A DNA stretch of 64,000 nt from Ornithodoros turicata (taxonomy: Eukaryota > Arthropoda > Arachnida > Ixodida > Argasidae), in NCBI RefSeq assembly GCF_037126465.1, contig NC_088201.1, forward strand, positions 7,259,001-7,323,000. The letters run 5' to 3'. Made by a program: the position numbers and the translations under genes. Numbering within the stretch: the first letter of the stretch is position 1; the number at the start of each line of letters is the position of its first letter. Under the pieces are notes generated by a model that saw only the letters and a list, made by a program, of their open reading frames with translations, was not told where the DNA came from and searched no databases. This document shows, in pieces, positions 54,627 through 64,000 of the stretch.

Positions 54627-55847
54627 TAGCCACATAACATTTTTACACACGTACACTACAGCGCAAGAAACAGAAAATCGTTGTATACATTGCGCTTCAA
54701 TATTACTGCTCACATATCTCGTTCATCAGCAAAACTGCATCTTGGCCGCCAAGCCTGTCTTGCATCCGAACAAGCATATCCTCCAGAACAGCGCGCAGTT
54801 TGCGTATCGGGCGCGAGGTCAACGTCGAACCGATATATGTATGTAGAGTACAACCATTGCGCAAGCAAGTGCATGCACTATTTTTACGCCCGCGTGTGTG
54901 TGTTTCTCTCGACTGTTGGCTATTTTAGGTACGCGTTAATGATCTGCGCTGTACCACGGCGTCACCCGTCGTTGACTGATATGTCTCCACTGCGCGCGGA
55001 AGCTTTCCTCTATCAACTAGAAAAAAAAAAAAAATGAAAAGCAACTGCAGTTTCTGCTCTTCAGTTTTCCCTCAGTGTCGTGACTGGCTAATACGTTAAA
55101 ACAAGAAAGAATGTGGAAATTGGCAGTTGCTGTTACAACGCGTGCATCGCGTTGCACAGCGACGCTCGCGCAGACTGTAGTGTGGAACCGGGATAATTGT
55201 GAAGTTATGTTAGCATTGAATTGTATAGCAAAAGGAAACTATTCTTTTTCGCTATTTCTTGTTTTTATGATTATTCCGTTCATTATACGAAGTTTAAAGG
55301 ACACAATATAGGCGTGGTTATTTCGGCTTGAAAGCGCACCTTCGGACACATTCAGTGACGCCGGCTAGAACTGATTATTCGTGATTTCTCGGTGAATTTG
55401 AAATTATAAAAAGACCTAATGCGACATAAAATAAATAAATAAACGTGACACACGTTATTCTTTATGACGTTCAGAGGAGTCACACAAAATAGGTCGGCTA
55501 GCGATTTTCTTTTGTCTTTTTTTTTTTAAATATCTATACATGTACCATGAGAGTAAGTTGGACTAGTCCGTGGTGATCCAAGGAACTTTGCACAAATGAA
55601 TATTAAACAGAGACACAGAACCATGCTTCCGAATTGGATCGTAATGGCTCTTTAATGCTTCTCGGCACAAACTTTGGTGTAATAGATGCCTGGACGAGGA
55701 AATGCTAAAGATAGACATTTTGGAGAATCGCACAACTCATATTTACGTTCTGATATCGGTCTCCTGTGACGGGGTCGCGTTGTGGTGACGTCGCGTTGGT
55801 GGTATTGGAGGTTCTTCTGAGGTGATGGTTCATCAATGCGTGACTCA
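54627..55847. other. No gene recognised
   Basis: An A-run at 55020-55034 and AT-rich sequence at 55420-55540. No exon is supported. Confidence 0.4.
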
Positions 55848-56050
55848 GGCCCGGCTTCACCAATGCTGGTAACCTTTGAACAGAGATCAACGGTTGCTAA
55901 AACTTCAAATTAACACTCAATTATTTTTTACAAAAGTTAGCTAGTTACGTGATGAATGTTTCAGTGACAATAACTCCCTTTAGCGTTAAATTCAAGGTAA
56001 GGGACCGTTGATCTCGGCTCAAATGTTAATCGGAGTTGGTGAAACCGGGC
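55848..56050. mobile_element. MITE, family N (copy 2)
   Basis: The left end GGCCCGGCTTCACCAATGC and the complement of the right end (GCCCGGTTTCACCAACTCCG) are inverted repeats that continue into GAGATCAACGG. Same family as 50972-51192. Confidence 0.65.
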
Positions 56051-56573
56051 ATCAGTTTACAAGAACGCCCCCCAAAAAATCACTCATCTGTCACAAGACA
56101 CGGCTAGGTCTGCTGCCGTGACAGTAGCAGCCGTGAGCGAGCCTCCTCATCGATGCTCCCGTCGGGTCCTGCTGCGTCACCGAAGTGACGTCAGGCTCAC
56201 TCATTCTCTTACAGGATCCTGGAAGGAGGGCAGGGGATTCTATACCGTCTACAGAATCCAAAATACATCTCTCGCGCACTACCGGTCCGCTAGGATCAGT
56301 GTTCTTGTGCAAGAACGCATGGGATTTGTCGTGAAACACGCCGCAGCCAAAATAATAAGCATATGGAGGTTTTTTCTTTTCTTTTTTATACTGCTCCTGT
56401 ACTACGTTGACCGCGTTCACCAGGTTATCCGGGGAATATAATGCAACTACTTTACGTGGTCTACCCCTCGTGATGGACGACCACGAGCATCCCAGCTAAC
56501 GTGTCAATATCTCTGCGGGTTTGCTCGTGTGATGCTTTGTGATTCACCGGCTGTCTCTCTGCTTGTTTCCAGG
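56051..56573. other. No firm gene; upstream of a candidate small gene
   Basis: A plus frame at 56118-56441 is open for 107 codons and overlaps a minus frame of similar length. Neither has motifs. GCTAACG at about 56494 could be a branch point for the acceptor at 56571-56572. Confidence 0.3.
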
Positions 56574-56888
56574 ATGTCCACGACACGGAGGCTAGCGCGT
56601 CGGTATGTACAAATTCCCGCTCTGACTCTCAGAACCTCCGCTCCCTCTGAGACCTCTTTCATTCTTGCTCGCTTCTTTACTCCCTGGAAAAGCACCGCTC
56701 AGCCGTAGCATAGTTTAGCCTCAAAGCCTCATTGTTTCCTTCTTGCGATGCTCTCTTTCTCTTTCTCTCGCTTCTGACGCCCTTCTTCCTTGCTCGTTTC
56801 TTTTTCGCTACCCAGGGTAGAGAAAGTAGTTGCTTCCGTAGAGCAGCGTATTAGTCTTCGTCACTTTCGTGGATTCCATTGGAGTTAA
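56574..56888 (+). CDS. Candidate two-exon small gene or gene 3' end, unrecognised
   Basis: A 30-bp exon (56573-56602) is bounded by a strong acceptor (CTGTCTCTCTGCTTGTTTCCAG just upstream in the genome) and a consensus donor GTATGT (56603-56608). A second pyrimidine tract of about 60 bp leads to CTACCCAG at 56815, giving an intron of 213 bp. If translation starts at the ATG at 56574, the split codon CG|G joins in frame and the product is 33 residues, starting MSTTRRLARR and ending in a TAA at 56886-56888. The other open phase of the short exon gives DVHDTEASAS and stops after 12 more codons. The peptide is basic, without signal peptide or recognised domain. The short exon may instead be internal to a longer transcript whose upstream exons lie outside or are unrecognised. 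Confidence is in the splice signals rather than in the protein. Confidence 0.4.
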
Positions 56889-57596
56889 AAATAATATAGA
56901 GAGATTGTGTTTCAGCAAGTGTGCAGCCGGCTACTCCGCCAGCTGGATTCAGTGTGGTTGCCCAGTCGTTCCATGCAACCACAGTTAACACGAGGTTTTA
57001 TTCAAATCTGTGAACTTAATGGCCCTGTGGAATGACTTATCCTGGACACTGTGATTAAGTGAAGTCTGCATTATTTTTTTTCACGCGGAGTGAATGTTGA
57101 AACAAGGTCTGGATGCGGTGTAGTTGGTAACACTCCAGCGTACGAGGCGAAGGTCACAGGGCGCGTATAACACCGCTAGGACGGAAATGAAATTGAAATG
57201 AAATTACTTCCAAATAAGAAAACAAATACTAAACCGAAAAATGAGGACGAATGTATTCCCAGAGGCTATCCGTCTTGCACGAGACGCCTGGTCACGTGAC
57301 TACTCCTACAAGTGTTTCAGTTTTACGATGGCTCAAGCATAAATACGCCCTCTACAGACGTCGCAGGGTTATGCAACCGAGTTAAAGACTACTAAATCCT
57401 TAACATTGTTACTTGTACGGCAAAATCCCTGTATTCTAGAGACTGTTTCAAGGCGAAGGTAAAAAAGAAAAAGGGCACGTTATGCTTTAAAAATGTAAAG
57501 AGATCAACGAAATAAATGTCGTAACGAAGCTTACGCTGAAACTACGTGAAACTACGCAATCCCGCACGCACACGAAGCTTTGCACGTGGTATGGGA
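56889..57596. other. No gene recognised
   Basis: No repeat or further exon is supported. GAAATGAAATTGAAATGAAA near 57187 is an A-rich motif also common at retroelement tails. Confidence 0.4.
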
Positions 57597-58730
57597 TGGG
57601 CGATATATTTATTAGAAGACAAAAGAAAAGGGGGGAAAAAGAGAAGGAAAGGTCAGCAAAACGGTGTGTCGGCTTGCTATTCCGCAAGTAAATAACTAGA
57701 AAATAAATGAAAAAAGAAAGGCGAAAGCAGGATGAGAAAAATGAAAAAAAAAAGAGAAAGAGAGAGAGATTAAAGTAATGTGGGTGAGGGTGGGGGCATT
57801 GACGAAGGAGATGACGCAAGCGTTGAGGTCACAGGCTGTGCGCATGAGACCTGTGTCGCTGAGGGATGTCAGAACTGCTTTGGTCACAGAACGCTGTGCA
57901 AGACGTCGTACAGGGCCGAGTAGAGTGGCCAGAGAAAAGTCTGTGCACCGCAGCTCGAGAAGGCGTCGTCTGAGGATGGCTCGCTGTCGAGGAGATGTGG
58001 AATATCAGCTTCAACAGCGCAAGTATTCCATTTTGGCGAGTGGAGAAGACCCATCTTGTAGAGAAGCAGAAGGGTTGTGGCGACATGAAGTCGTAGACGG
58101 TGTAAAATCGACGCTTCTCTACGCGAGCGGTGTTGTGTGGCAACAAAATCTATCGTTGGGTCGATGTACCGGAGGAGATCGTTGAATCAGACAGCGCCCT
58201 CTTGAAACTGCCGAGTGCCGCTGTGGCGCATTCGGCGTACCTGCAATCGACATGCCGAAGCCGAAAGTGGTAGTGGACAGCTATTCAAGGTGACGTCCCC
58301 ATGGGCACGACGTGCTAAGGCGTCTGCGCGGGTGTTTCCGTGCAGGCCGGTGTGACTGGGTCCCATTGGAAGAATAGGCTATGGCCCGAGGACAGAAGCT
58401 GGTTGTAGGTTGCGATTATCCTGGTGTCTAGACCGCCGATTGTTCTGGGACACTACTTTATCAAGACCTCCTTACGGTCCGTGAACACAGTCTACGCTCC
58501 AGGCGCTGACCCCGCGATGTGGTTCAATGTGGTCAGTCCAGCGAAGAGGTTCGATTCGGTATTCTGCGTCACTTCGACGTTTTCATGCGGGATGTAGAAG
58601 GATGCGGTTAATCCGCGAGACACTGAGCCATCGGCGTACACTGGGAATCATTGATGGTAAGCTGAGCTGAGGTGTTCCAGCGTAAATTTGTTGAACCGAA
58701 CAGTTTTTCGCGTCCAGCGCAAGTCCTTTC
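57597..58730 (-). pseudogene. Non-LTR retrotransposon fragment: RNase H, zinc motif, 3' UTR
   Basis: Read on the minus strand from 58730: a short linker (KDLRWTRKTVRFNKFTLEHL), then a degraded RNase H domain with the VYADGSVS start at about 58640, a TVFTD core at about 58490, and the typical end HTGLHGNTRADALARRAHGD at about 58355-58294. A degraded zinc motif (CAVEADIPHLL, about 58010-58040) follows, then LATLLGPVRRLAQRSVTKAV and SDTGLMRTA at about 57835-57910. A T/C-rich 3' UTR continues to the GCGGAATAGCAAGCCGACA segment and ends near 57597. Multiple frameshifts and stops make it non-functional. RNase H in ORF2 is known for clades such as I and LOA. Endonuclease and reverse transcriptase are missing because the copy is cut at 58730. 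Confidence 0.75.
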
Positions 58731-58763
58731 TTTCTTTTTTCCTTTTTTTTTTGTCTATCCTTT

Positions 58764-58971
58764 TGTTATAGTCGTTGGTATATTATCGATTATATTTCTT
58801 TGTCGCTAAATTGCACGTGAGGTTGACGAAAATAAATGGTCCTGGTGGAGGATGATGAAGTGCGATCATTAGGGCTGGACCAGAACAGATGGTTGGTCGA
58901 GTCTGACTCGCTTGCTTGCCCTGGGACAACGCTAGCTCAGAGTTTCGTCCTTAAGTCGTCCTCCCCCAACA
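58764..58971 (+). mobile_element. Probable 5' LTR of a Ty1/copia element
   Basis: Starts TGTTATAG and ends CCAACA, so it has TG...CA ends with a short inverted match. It contains AATAAA at about 58829. Its right border is set by the adjacent primer-binding site. The left border is a guess from the TG start, and no second LTR was found in the window. Confidence 0.45.
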
Positions 58972-58973
58972 AA

Positions 58974-58987
58974 GGTTATGGACCCAG
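58974..58987 (+). promoter_or_regulatory. Copia-type primer-binding site
   Basis: GGTTATGGACCCAG lies 2 bp after the LTR end. Drosophila copia uses an internal half of initiator tRNA-Met as primer, with a binding site of this kind. One base differs from the GGTTATGGGCCCAG that I remember for copia. Confidence 0.6.
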
Positions 58988-59073
58988 ATTAGTTCCAAGG
59001 CAGCGAGAGAGCGTGGCAAGCAATTTGCCGTGAACGTCTCTGAACGATCAAGGTCACTGTCAAGGTCGACAAA

Positions 59074-59738
59074 ATGGCGGATGGGCAAACGTCGACTCAC
59101 CACTTGGAGAAGCTCGAGGGGAACAACTACCCGACCTGGCTTTACAGAATGGTGATTTTGCTGAAGACGAAAGGACCGTGGTCTACCGTGGAAGGCGAAC
59201 CTCCTACCGAGGCGGACGCTAGGCGTACGTGGGAGAAGCATGAAATGGAAGCGGTAAACGCCATAGTGCAATCTCTGTCCGAGGCCTATGGAAAAAGCTG
59301 GAAAATGCCAATAGGGGCAGAGTCTCAAGCGAGAACTCAGTCGAATCCAGTGGAGAAAAGAGGAAACTGCAGCCCAGTACATTAATCGTCTGGAGGCACT
59401 AAGCGAGCAGCTACGAAACTTGGGTGAGACCTTGACTGATGCCGAGGTAGCTGCCATTGCCATTCAAGGGTTGCCAAAGCCATATTATGGTGTTGCGCGA
59501 GGCTTCGATATGTGCGCCATGGCAGACATTACCCCAGAGAAGGTGAAGTACGCACTTCTCCAAGAACAACAACGCCAGAAAAAAAGACTCTACCGACGAG
59601 GCAGCATGCAAAGGCAAGGTGCAAAGTCAGCAATGCCACATGGAGCATTGACAAACCCGCTTGTCTTGGTGGCTATTGTTTTCATGTGCCGGGACCAGGT
59701 CGTGCCTCTGTCTAATGTCACGCCTAGGTACTTGCAAT
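59074..59738 (+). pseudogene. Ty1/copia gag fragment
   Basis: An ATG at 59074 opens a gag-like frame with the copia hallmark LEGNNYPTWLYRMVILLKTK at residues 13-32, then a WEKHEMEAVNAIVQSL helix. Around 59340 the frame shifts, and the continuation in the next phase reads YINRLEALSEQLRNLGETLT, then GLPKPYYGVARGFD and a basic segment. At about 59680-59720 a broken zinc knuckle can be traced (CFH, PGPG, RAS) with missing residues. The sequence stops at about 59738, where the next LINE 3' end begins; protease, integrase and reverse transcriptase are absent. Gag would have formed the particle that packages element RNA. Confidence 0.75.
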
Positions 59739-59739
59739 G

Positions 59740-61810
59740 AGACGGTGGTGGTGGTGGTGACGAGATCGACTTGCCGTTGTTGGCCTCACTCGTGTGGGCA
59801 GCCTCACGACTGTAGCCGAGATGAGATGTAGAGATGATGACGGTCGGAAGTTAACATGTAGGTTGGCCACTGCCAGGCTTGGTCAGGGATCCCGTGTGCA
59901 AAAAGAAACTCTATCTCATAGTCTTTGGGTGAGTCCAGATTCCTGGAGGAAGCAGACTATGCTGCGAGTTTTGGAGTGTCTTTCCGTGAAAGAGCATTTG
60001 AGGTGAAGGACATCATCCAGCGTGCAAGTCCCGCAATGTCCAAGGTGTTTATCCCGCACCACAGCATATGCACAGCAATGAAGCAGGATGTGCTCGGTGG
60101 TTTCGGTTTGCTAACAGTGTCTGCAATTTGCGTTATCCAAAGACCCAATCTTGTATTATTATATAAATTGTAATTGCCAATCAGACAAAAAGTTCCGCGG
60201 CGCAGCACTAACGAATAGGGGATACTTTTGGAATGTTCGTAGGGTGAATGCCTTGACAACAGTCTTAATAGAGGAAACCGATAAGCCGCGGTCGGCAAGG
60301 TACCCTACAATAGAATCTAAGGCGCATTATAGCCAGCGTTGGACAGTGTCTCAACGGGTGGCAGAGGTCCATATGCAGATATCGTCTGCGTACGGAGTGA
60401 TGCGGGGAAGATGGCAAAGCCGTGCATGAAAGGGAAGCCATTATAACGTTAAACAGAAGAGGACTCAATACACTTCCCTGTGGACAGGATTGAAAGCGGT
60501 GTCACCTTCCGTGGTACGCACGAAGATGCGTCGGTCAGAGAGAAATTCTCTTGGACCCATGAGAGTGCGCAGCCTCCCACTTTAGCTTCTTGTAGCGTCG
60601 CGACGATGGCACTGTGCAGCACGTTGTCGTACGCTTTCTCTACGTCGAGAAACACTGCACCAGTGAGTTTCCCTACGGCCTTCGTTCATTGCACTTCAGC
60701 GACGAGACCGAGAACGTTGTCAATAGGCGAACGTTCCTGGCGAAAGCCTGCCATGACCTCAGGAAAAAATCGCGCGCTTTCCAGGTACCAGATCAAGCGG
60801 CAGAAAATCATGCGTTCCATAGTCTTCGCAACGCAATACGTGAGAGCTATTGTGCGGCAGGAATCAATATTATTATGCGGCGACCTGCCTGGTTTGAAAA
60901 GGGGAAACACCATTGCAGTTTCCCATCCGCGTGGAACTGCACCTGTACGCCAGGTTCCATTAAAGAGTCGCAAGAGGAAGCGACGCCCACATAAGGGAGG
61001 ATTCCAAAGAGCTTTGCACGTGACCTGGTCTGCCCTTGGCGAAGTGTGCTGGGGGGTTTCCTCAGGGCAGATTCAAGCTCAACAAGCGAGAAAGGTACGT
61101 CCAAGGCAGGGTCTGAAGAGGAGTTCAGGACGATAGGAATATCAAGGGTAGAAGATATAGTGCAGAGGCCGAGAGCGTGCTGAGGCGAGCGCAATACTCC
61201 TCGGCGTCCTGCAGAACTGAGCGCCCGGAAGCTAGTGACATGGAGAGGAATGGGTGCCGCTGAACAATTGGGGCAAAAAGCCCCCTGAGCACGGTCCAAA
61301 TTCGGGACATTGGTGTACGGGGTGACAAAGGTGTACTGAAGTTCCGCCAGCGGTCGCGCGCGCCAACTTGAGTAGGTGCCTTTGGACTGCCTTCTGGATC
61401 CGTCGAGCTTCAGCGTGATGAGATGGTAGCTGGGTGCGACAAGCTCTGCGCTCGGCGCGACGACGGATGGCTGGGAGTCTCTCGTATTCGGCATCAACCG
61501 CAGAAAAATTCACGGGCACAACGCTTGTAGCAATTTGCGCTGCAGATCCCGTGCTCCTGAGATCCCGTTCTTGAAACAGGGCAGCAAGCTTATCTCCTCT
61601 CGTATCCGAGCGTGTGCTGCCCCAGATGACGTTATGAGCATTGAAGTCCCCACAGACGACATACGCTGATGGAACCCTGTCCAGCAGGACGCCTAAATCG
61701 TCCACATTATAATCAATTGCCGGCGGGATATATAAGGAGACGACAGTGAGGTCAAGGGAAGCCAAACGAACGGTACAACATACATATTCGCCAACTCCTG
61801 TCACCTGCAC
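59740..61810 (-). pseudogene. Non-LTR retrotransposon with endonuclease and reverse transcriptase remnants
   Basis: Read on the minus strand from 61810: an APE-type endonuclease remnant (VVSLYIPP, then VVCGDFNAHNVIWGS at about 61655-61610), a linker with many Arg, then reverse transcriptase: FPLFKPGRSP, AKTMERMI, AGFRQERSPIDNV (about 60910-60715), catalytic block FLDVEKAYDNV (about 60650), SPLLFNVIM (about 60465), and YADD at 60392-60381. About 250 bp after YADD the sequence jumps to the C-terminal zinc motif (CRHC, TTEHILLHC, about 60135-60085) and SFTERHSKTRSIVCFLQESG (about 60000-59935). The 3' UTR ends in CACCACCACC at 59750. Part of the endonuclease and everything between YADD and the zinc motif are deleted. 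Stops and frameshifts are frequent. The long plus frame at 60480-61136 is its antisense shadow. Confidence 0.85.
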
Positions 61811-62112
61811 GTGGTTTTGTATAGGAAATTAGAAATCCGGCCATTGGAAATTGGCATGTGGAAACGCAGAATATAGGGTACTGGCAGTGTATAAGGAACA
61901 GTGATTTTTAAGTTTTTCATAGTTTTCTAGGACAACTCTAGAAACCGAAACATTTTGACACGATATTTAAGCTTACCGCTACGGAACGTTTGCCCATACG
62001 TGCCGTTCCCGCGGTATTTTTACGGATAGGAAGAAACACCATACTTTATCCTGGGAAACCTTTGGACATAAATCAAAACACATCATAATGAACGCTGAAT
62101 TCAAGTGACTCA
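61811..62112. other. No gene recognised
   Basis: Nothing supported. Confidence 0.4.
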
Positions 62113-62200
62113 GGGAAAAAGTGCTGGCGCCAGGAATCGAAGCTGGGTCTTCTGACACTATTCCAATCCAGCTATTGCAACCGTTCTGCTCGCCAATCAA
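62113..62200 (-). mobile_element. tRNA-derived SINE fragment
   Basis: The minus strand begins GGCGAGCAGAACGGTTGC, has an anticodon-arm-like segment and a B-box-like CTTCGATTCCTGG, and closes with GGCGCC. The A box is weak and the arms do not all pair, so a SINE head is more likely than a tRNA gene. Confidence 0.4.
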
Positions 62201-62394
62201 AATCGCGCCAGCGACGTAGCCGCTGTGCATTTATAACTACGTGGTAATTCTTGAAAGAGGATAGCGTCATCCAACCAAACCTTGAACGCAAAAGCATCCG
62301 CGGTGGGGTCTTGCTCCTCAAACCGTGTGTGGTGTTGATGTTGCTTACATCGGAATAGCCGTTCTGTCCTATCAGACTCATTCACAAGGAAGGT
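62201..62394. other. Unassigned spacer
   Basis: Nothing supported. Confidence 0.4.
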
Positions 62395-62500
62395 AGTGGT
62401 GGTGGTGGTTATGTCGCAGCTTGCGTTGTTGGCCTCACGGCGGTGGGCATCGAAACGACTGTGGCCGAAGATGCTAATGCTCTGGTCTCCTTTCAAATCG
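62395..62500 (-). mobile_element. LINE 3' UTR scrap
   Basis: On the minus strand GAGGCCAACAACG and a CCACCACCACC tail match the 3' end of the LINE at 59740-61810. About 105 bp, no coding sequence. Confidence 0.6.
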
Positions 62501-63235
62501 GCGTACTAATGATTCTCAAGGAAAGCGTTGCGTGTGCAAATCGGTTAGCGAGTGCACGCGAGGCCATCATTTGAAAGAAACGACGGTTTCGCATGTGCTT
62601 ACTGCGTTGCAGACGAAGTAGACGACGAATATTTACCGTAGACTATAGACTCTCTCTTTGCCTCTTCTGCGAAATGAACTACGCTGCTTCAAAATTGTCG
62701 CGAACTCCAGATGAAACATTTGTAGGAGGCCGTGCAACTCTTTTCTTGAGGACAGTACGAAAAAATAAAATAAAAATAAAACAAATGTGGGGCGATACAC
62801 CGCATCCTTTCCCCTGAAAGGTACTGATTCACTGAACTGCGCGTTGCATGTTTGTAGTTGCTGTCTTCCAGCAGGAAATAAGAATGAGAAGAAACGATGA
62901 GCAATAGATTTCTACAACACATTCTCGTAGTTCGCGCCTGTCTTAGAAGAAAAATCGTGTCGAGTCAGGAGTATATAGTTTACTGAGAAATGAGTTGTAT
63001 GCTCCCTGGCTGAAAAGGACTCCACACAAATGCAAGTGATAGCCGTATTGTCAAGTTTGAGAACTACTTCTGTAATTAGCAACACGTACTTTTTCTTAAG
63101 TTATATTTTGCAGCGGCACTTCAGTTCGTGTGATTATCAACAGCTGGTTCCCACGAGCACCCTCTTGTTTGTCATTTTCGCTGAGAAACAAGCAGAAAAA
63201 GTTCGTCTCCGTGCTGCTCGTGCGGTGCGCGTAGA
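62501..63235. other. No gene recognised
   Basis: An A-rich AAATAAAA stretch at about 62760-62783 is the only marked feature. Confidence 0.4.
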
Positions 63236-63579
63236 TTAGGGCCAGTTCTCACTTGACGACGCGACGTCGTGAGCTGGCGGCGGAAATAGACGCGCATTTC
63301 CGGCGTTGGGAGAGGAGAGACGTCGAGCCAAAAAAATTGCCATGCCGGTCTCATTCACGACGTCGGCGAGTGTTGGCGAGAACGATACACTGGCGACCAA
63401 TAAGGTGCCACAGAAAGGCCACGCCTCCTGATTTTTCGTCTGCTTTGGACGACGGAATGCCACTGTGGTGGGAACATGAAAATCGCGCGCGCGCTGAACG
63501 GGCGGCGGAAATGCGCCTCTACTTCCGCCGTCCGCTCACGACGCCGCGTCGGGCGTCGCCAAGTGAGAACTGGCCCTTA
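63236..63579. mobile_element. Harbinger-like MITE with TTA target duplication
   Basis: The body 63239-63576 starts GGGCCAGTTCTCACTTGACG and ends with the complement of GGGCCAGTTCTCACTTGGCG. TTA flanks it at 63236-63238 and 63577-63579. The arms are GC-rich with GACGTCG/GGCGGCGGAA motifs. The first bases resemble the element at 9616-10360. No transposase frame. Confidence 0.85.
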
Positions 63580-63829
63580 GAATGATCTTGGCAAGTAGAA
63601 AAAGAAAAACAAAAACAATGAAGGAAAGCGAGCAGTAAAGATTGTCATGGTGCCGGGATTGGGCACTTCGCGGCTTTTGACCCCGGGCCACGGGCCGGGC
63701 CGACTTCATGAACCTTTATGAGGACTCCTTCATGAACCTTTATGAGGACTCCCTTTGCTATACCCAAGAAGGAAAAAATGAATGAAGACTAAAAAATCTC
63801 CTCCATAGCTGTCACCTAGTGCCCTCCAG
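63580..63829. other. Spacer with a 24-bp tandem duplication
   Basis: A perfect 24-bp unit, TTCATGAACCTTTATGAGGA plus CTCC, occurs twice in tandem at 63705-63728 and 63729-63752. The last bases (CACCTAGTGCCCTCCAG) form a moderate splice acceptor. Confidence 0.5.
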
Positions 63830-64000
63830 CTCCGAATGCTAAGCCAAGAAGAGAGACGGGCTGTGAACCTCGCCGTTCAAGAAATATTGCTTTCTACAGG
63901 AACGGAACCCTCACAAACGGCTGATGACGATGAAACTTCGCGACCTGAAGGACAACTGATTTACAGAATATCTTGCGAAGATCAAAGACAGCGAAAGGAT
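63830..64000 (+). CDS. Partial coding-like exon running off the window
   Basis: After TGCCCTCCAG (ending 63829) one frame is open to the window edge: 57 codons, or 55 if translation starts at the ATG at 63836. The product is hydrophilic and helix-prone: MLSQEERRAVNLAVQEILLS, then a short acidic stretch (TADDDETSRPEG), then QLIYRISCEDQRQRKD. Codon use is balanced and the residue mix is protein-like, unlike the shadow frames elsewhere. There is no signal peptide or membrane segment. No family is recognised. It could be the first coding exon of a host gene or the start of a retroelement gag; the missing downstream sequence would decide. Confidence 0.45.

Noticed and set aside
60480..61136. 218-codon plus-strand open frame
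   Set aside because: It is antisense to the reverse transcriptase of the minus-strand LINE, where the recognisable motifs lie.
62113..62200. tRNA-like sequence on the minus strand
   Set aside because: Poor A box and incomplete arms. Kept only as a SINE fragment.

Overview
This window looks like intergenic or intronic DNA from a large, repeat-rich arthropod genome, most likely a hard (ixodid) tick. The reasons are: several tRNA-derived SINE copies with A and B boxes that resemble tick Ruka-type SINEs; degenerate non-LTR retrotransposons; a Ty1/copia fragment; very many non-autonomous inverted-repeat DNA elements; and no long open host gene in 64 kb. The species assignment is inference from remembered repeat style and was not searched. 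No rRNA, functional tRNA gene, CRISPR array or bacterial operon is visible. Almost all longer open frames are antisense shadows of retrotransposons or lie inside palindromes. || Layout. 1-8.4 kb: a foldback MITE, a hAT-like MITE, a TA-flanked MITE, a LINE 3' end (minus strand), and an element with TATAGGGTAA termini. 9.6-14.1 kb: a Harbinger-like element carrying a nested SINE, a long foldback, a CpG-rich patch, and a cluster of MITEs with CACTCTTA ends, one nested in another. 15.2-16.3 kb: a 1.1-kb GTGAGG/CCTCAC array. 18-24 kb: another CACTCTTA MITE, a candidate exon, a TAA-flanked Harbinger-like element, a circularly permuted SINE, and a three-level nest (LINE tail in hAT-like MITE in SINE). 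26-38 kb: an interspersed repeat with an occupied copy at 26.1 kb and an empty copy at 50.4 kb, a long hairpin at 29.7 kb, nested MITEs at 35.3-36.4 kb, and two candidate exons (minus 36.5-36.9 kb, plus 38.6 kb). 40.8-42.6 kb: two hAT-like elements head to tail that share the 8-mer TCCCACAT, one of them hit by a LINE. 43-56 kb: SINEs, two copies each of several MITE families, many with intact target-site duplications. 56.6-56.9 kb: a convincing small two-exon structure. 57.6-61.8 kb: a retrotransposon composite made of a LINE with an RNase H domain, a copia 5' end with primer-binding site and gag, and a LINE with endonuclease and reverse transcriptase. 63.2-63.6 kb: a TTA-flanked MITE. 63.83 kb to the edge: a coding-like exon that runs off the window. 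|| How the parts relate. The LINEs are broken and could not move by themselves. SINEs of this kind depend on a LINE machinery, and MITEs depend on transposases encoded elsewhere. Perfect 8-bp, 13-bp and 3-bp target duplications show that several insertions are fairly young. The host contribution is limited to a handful of putative exons, none of which I recognise.
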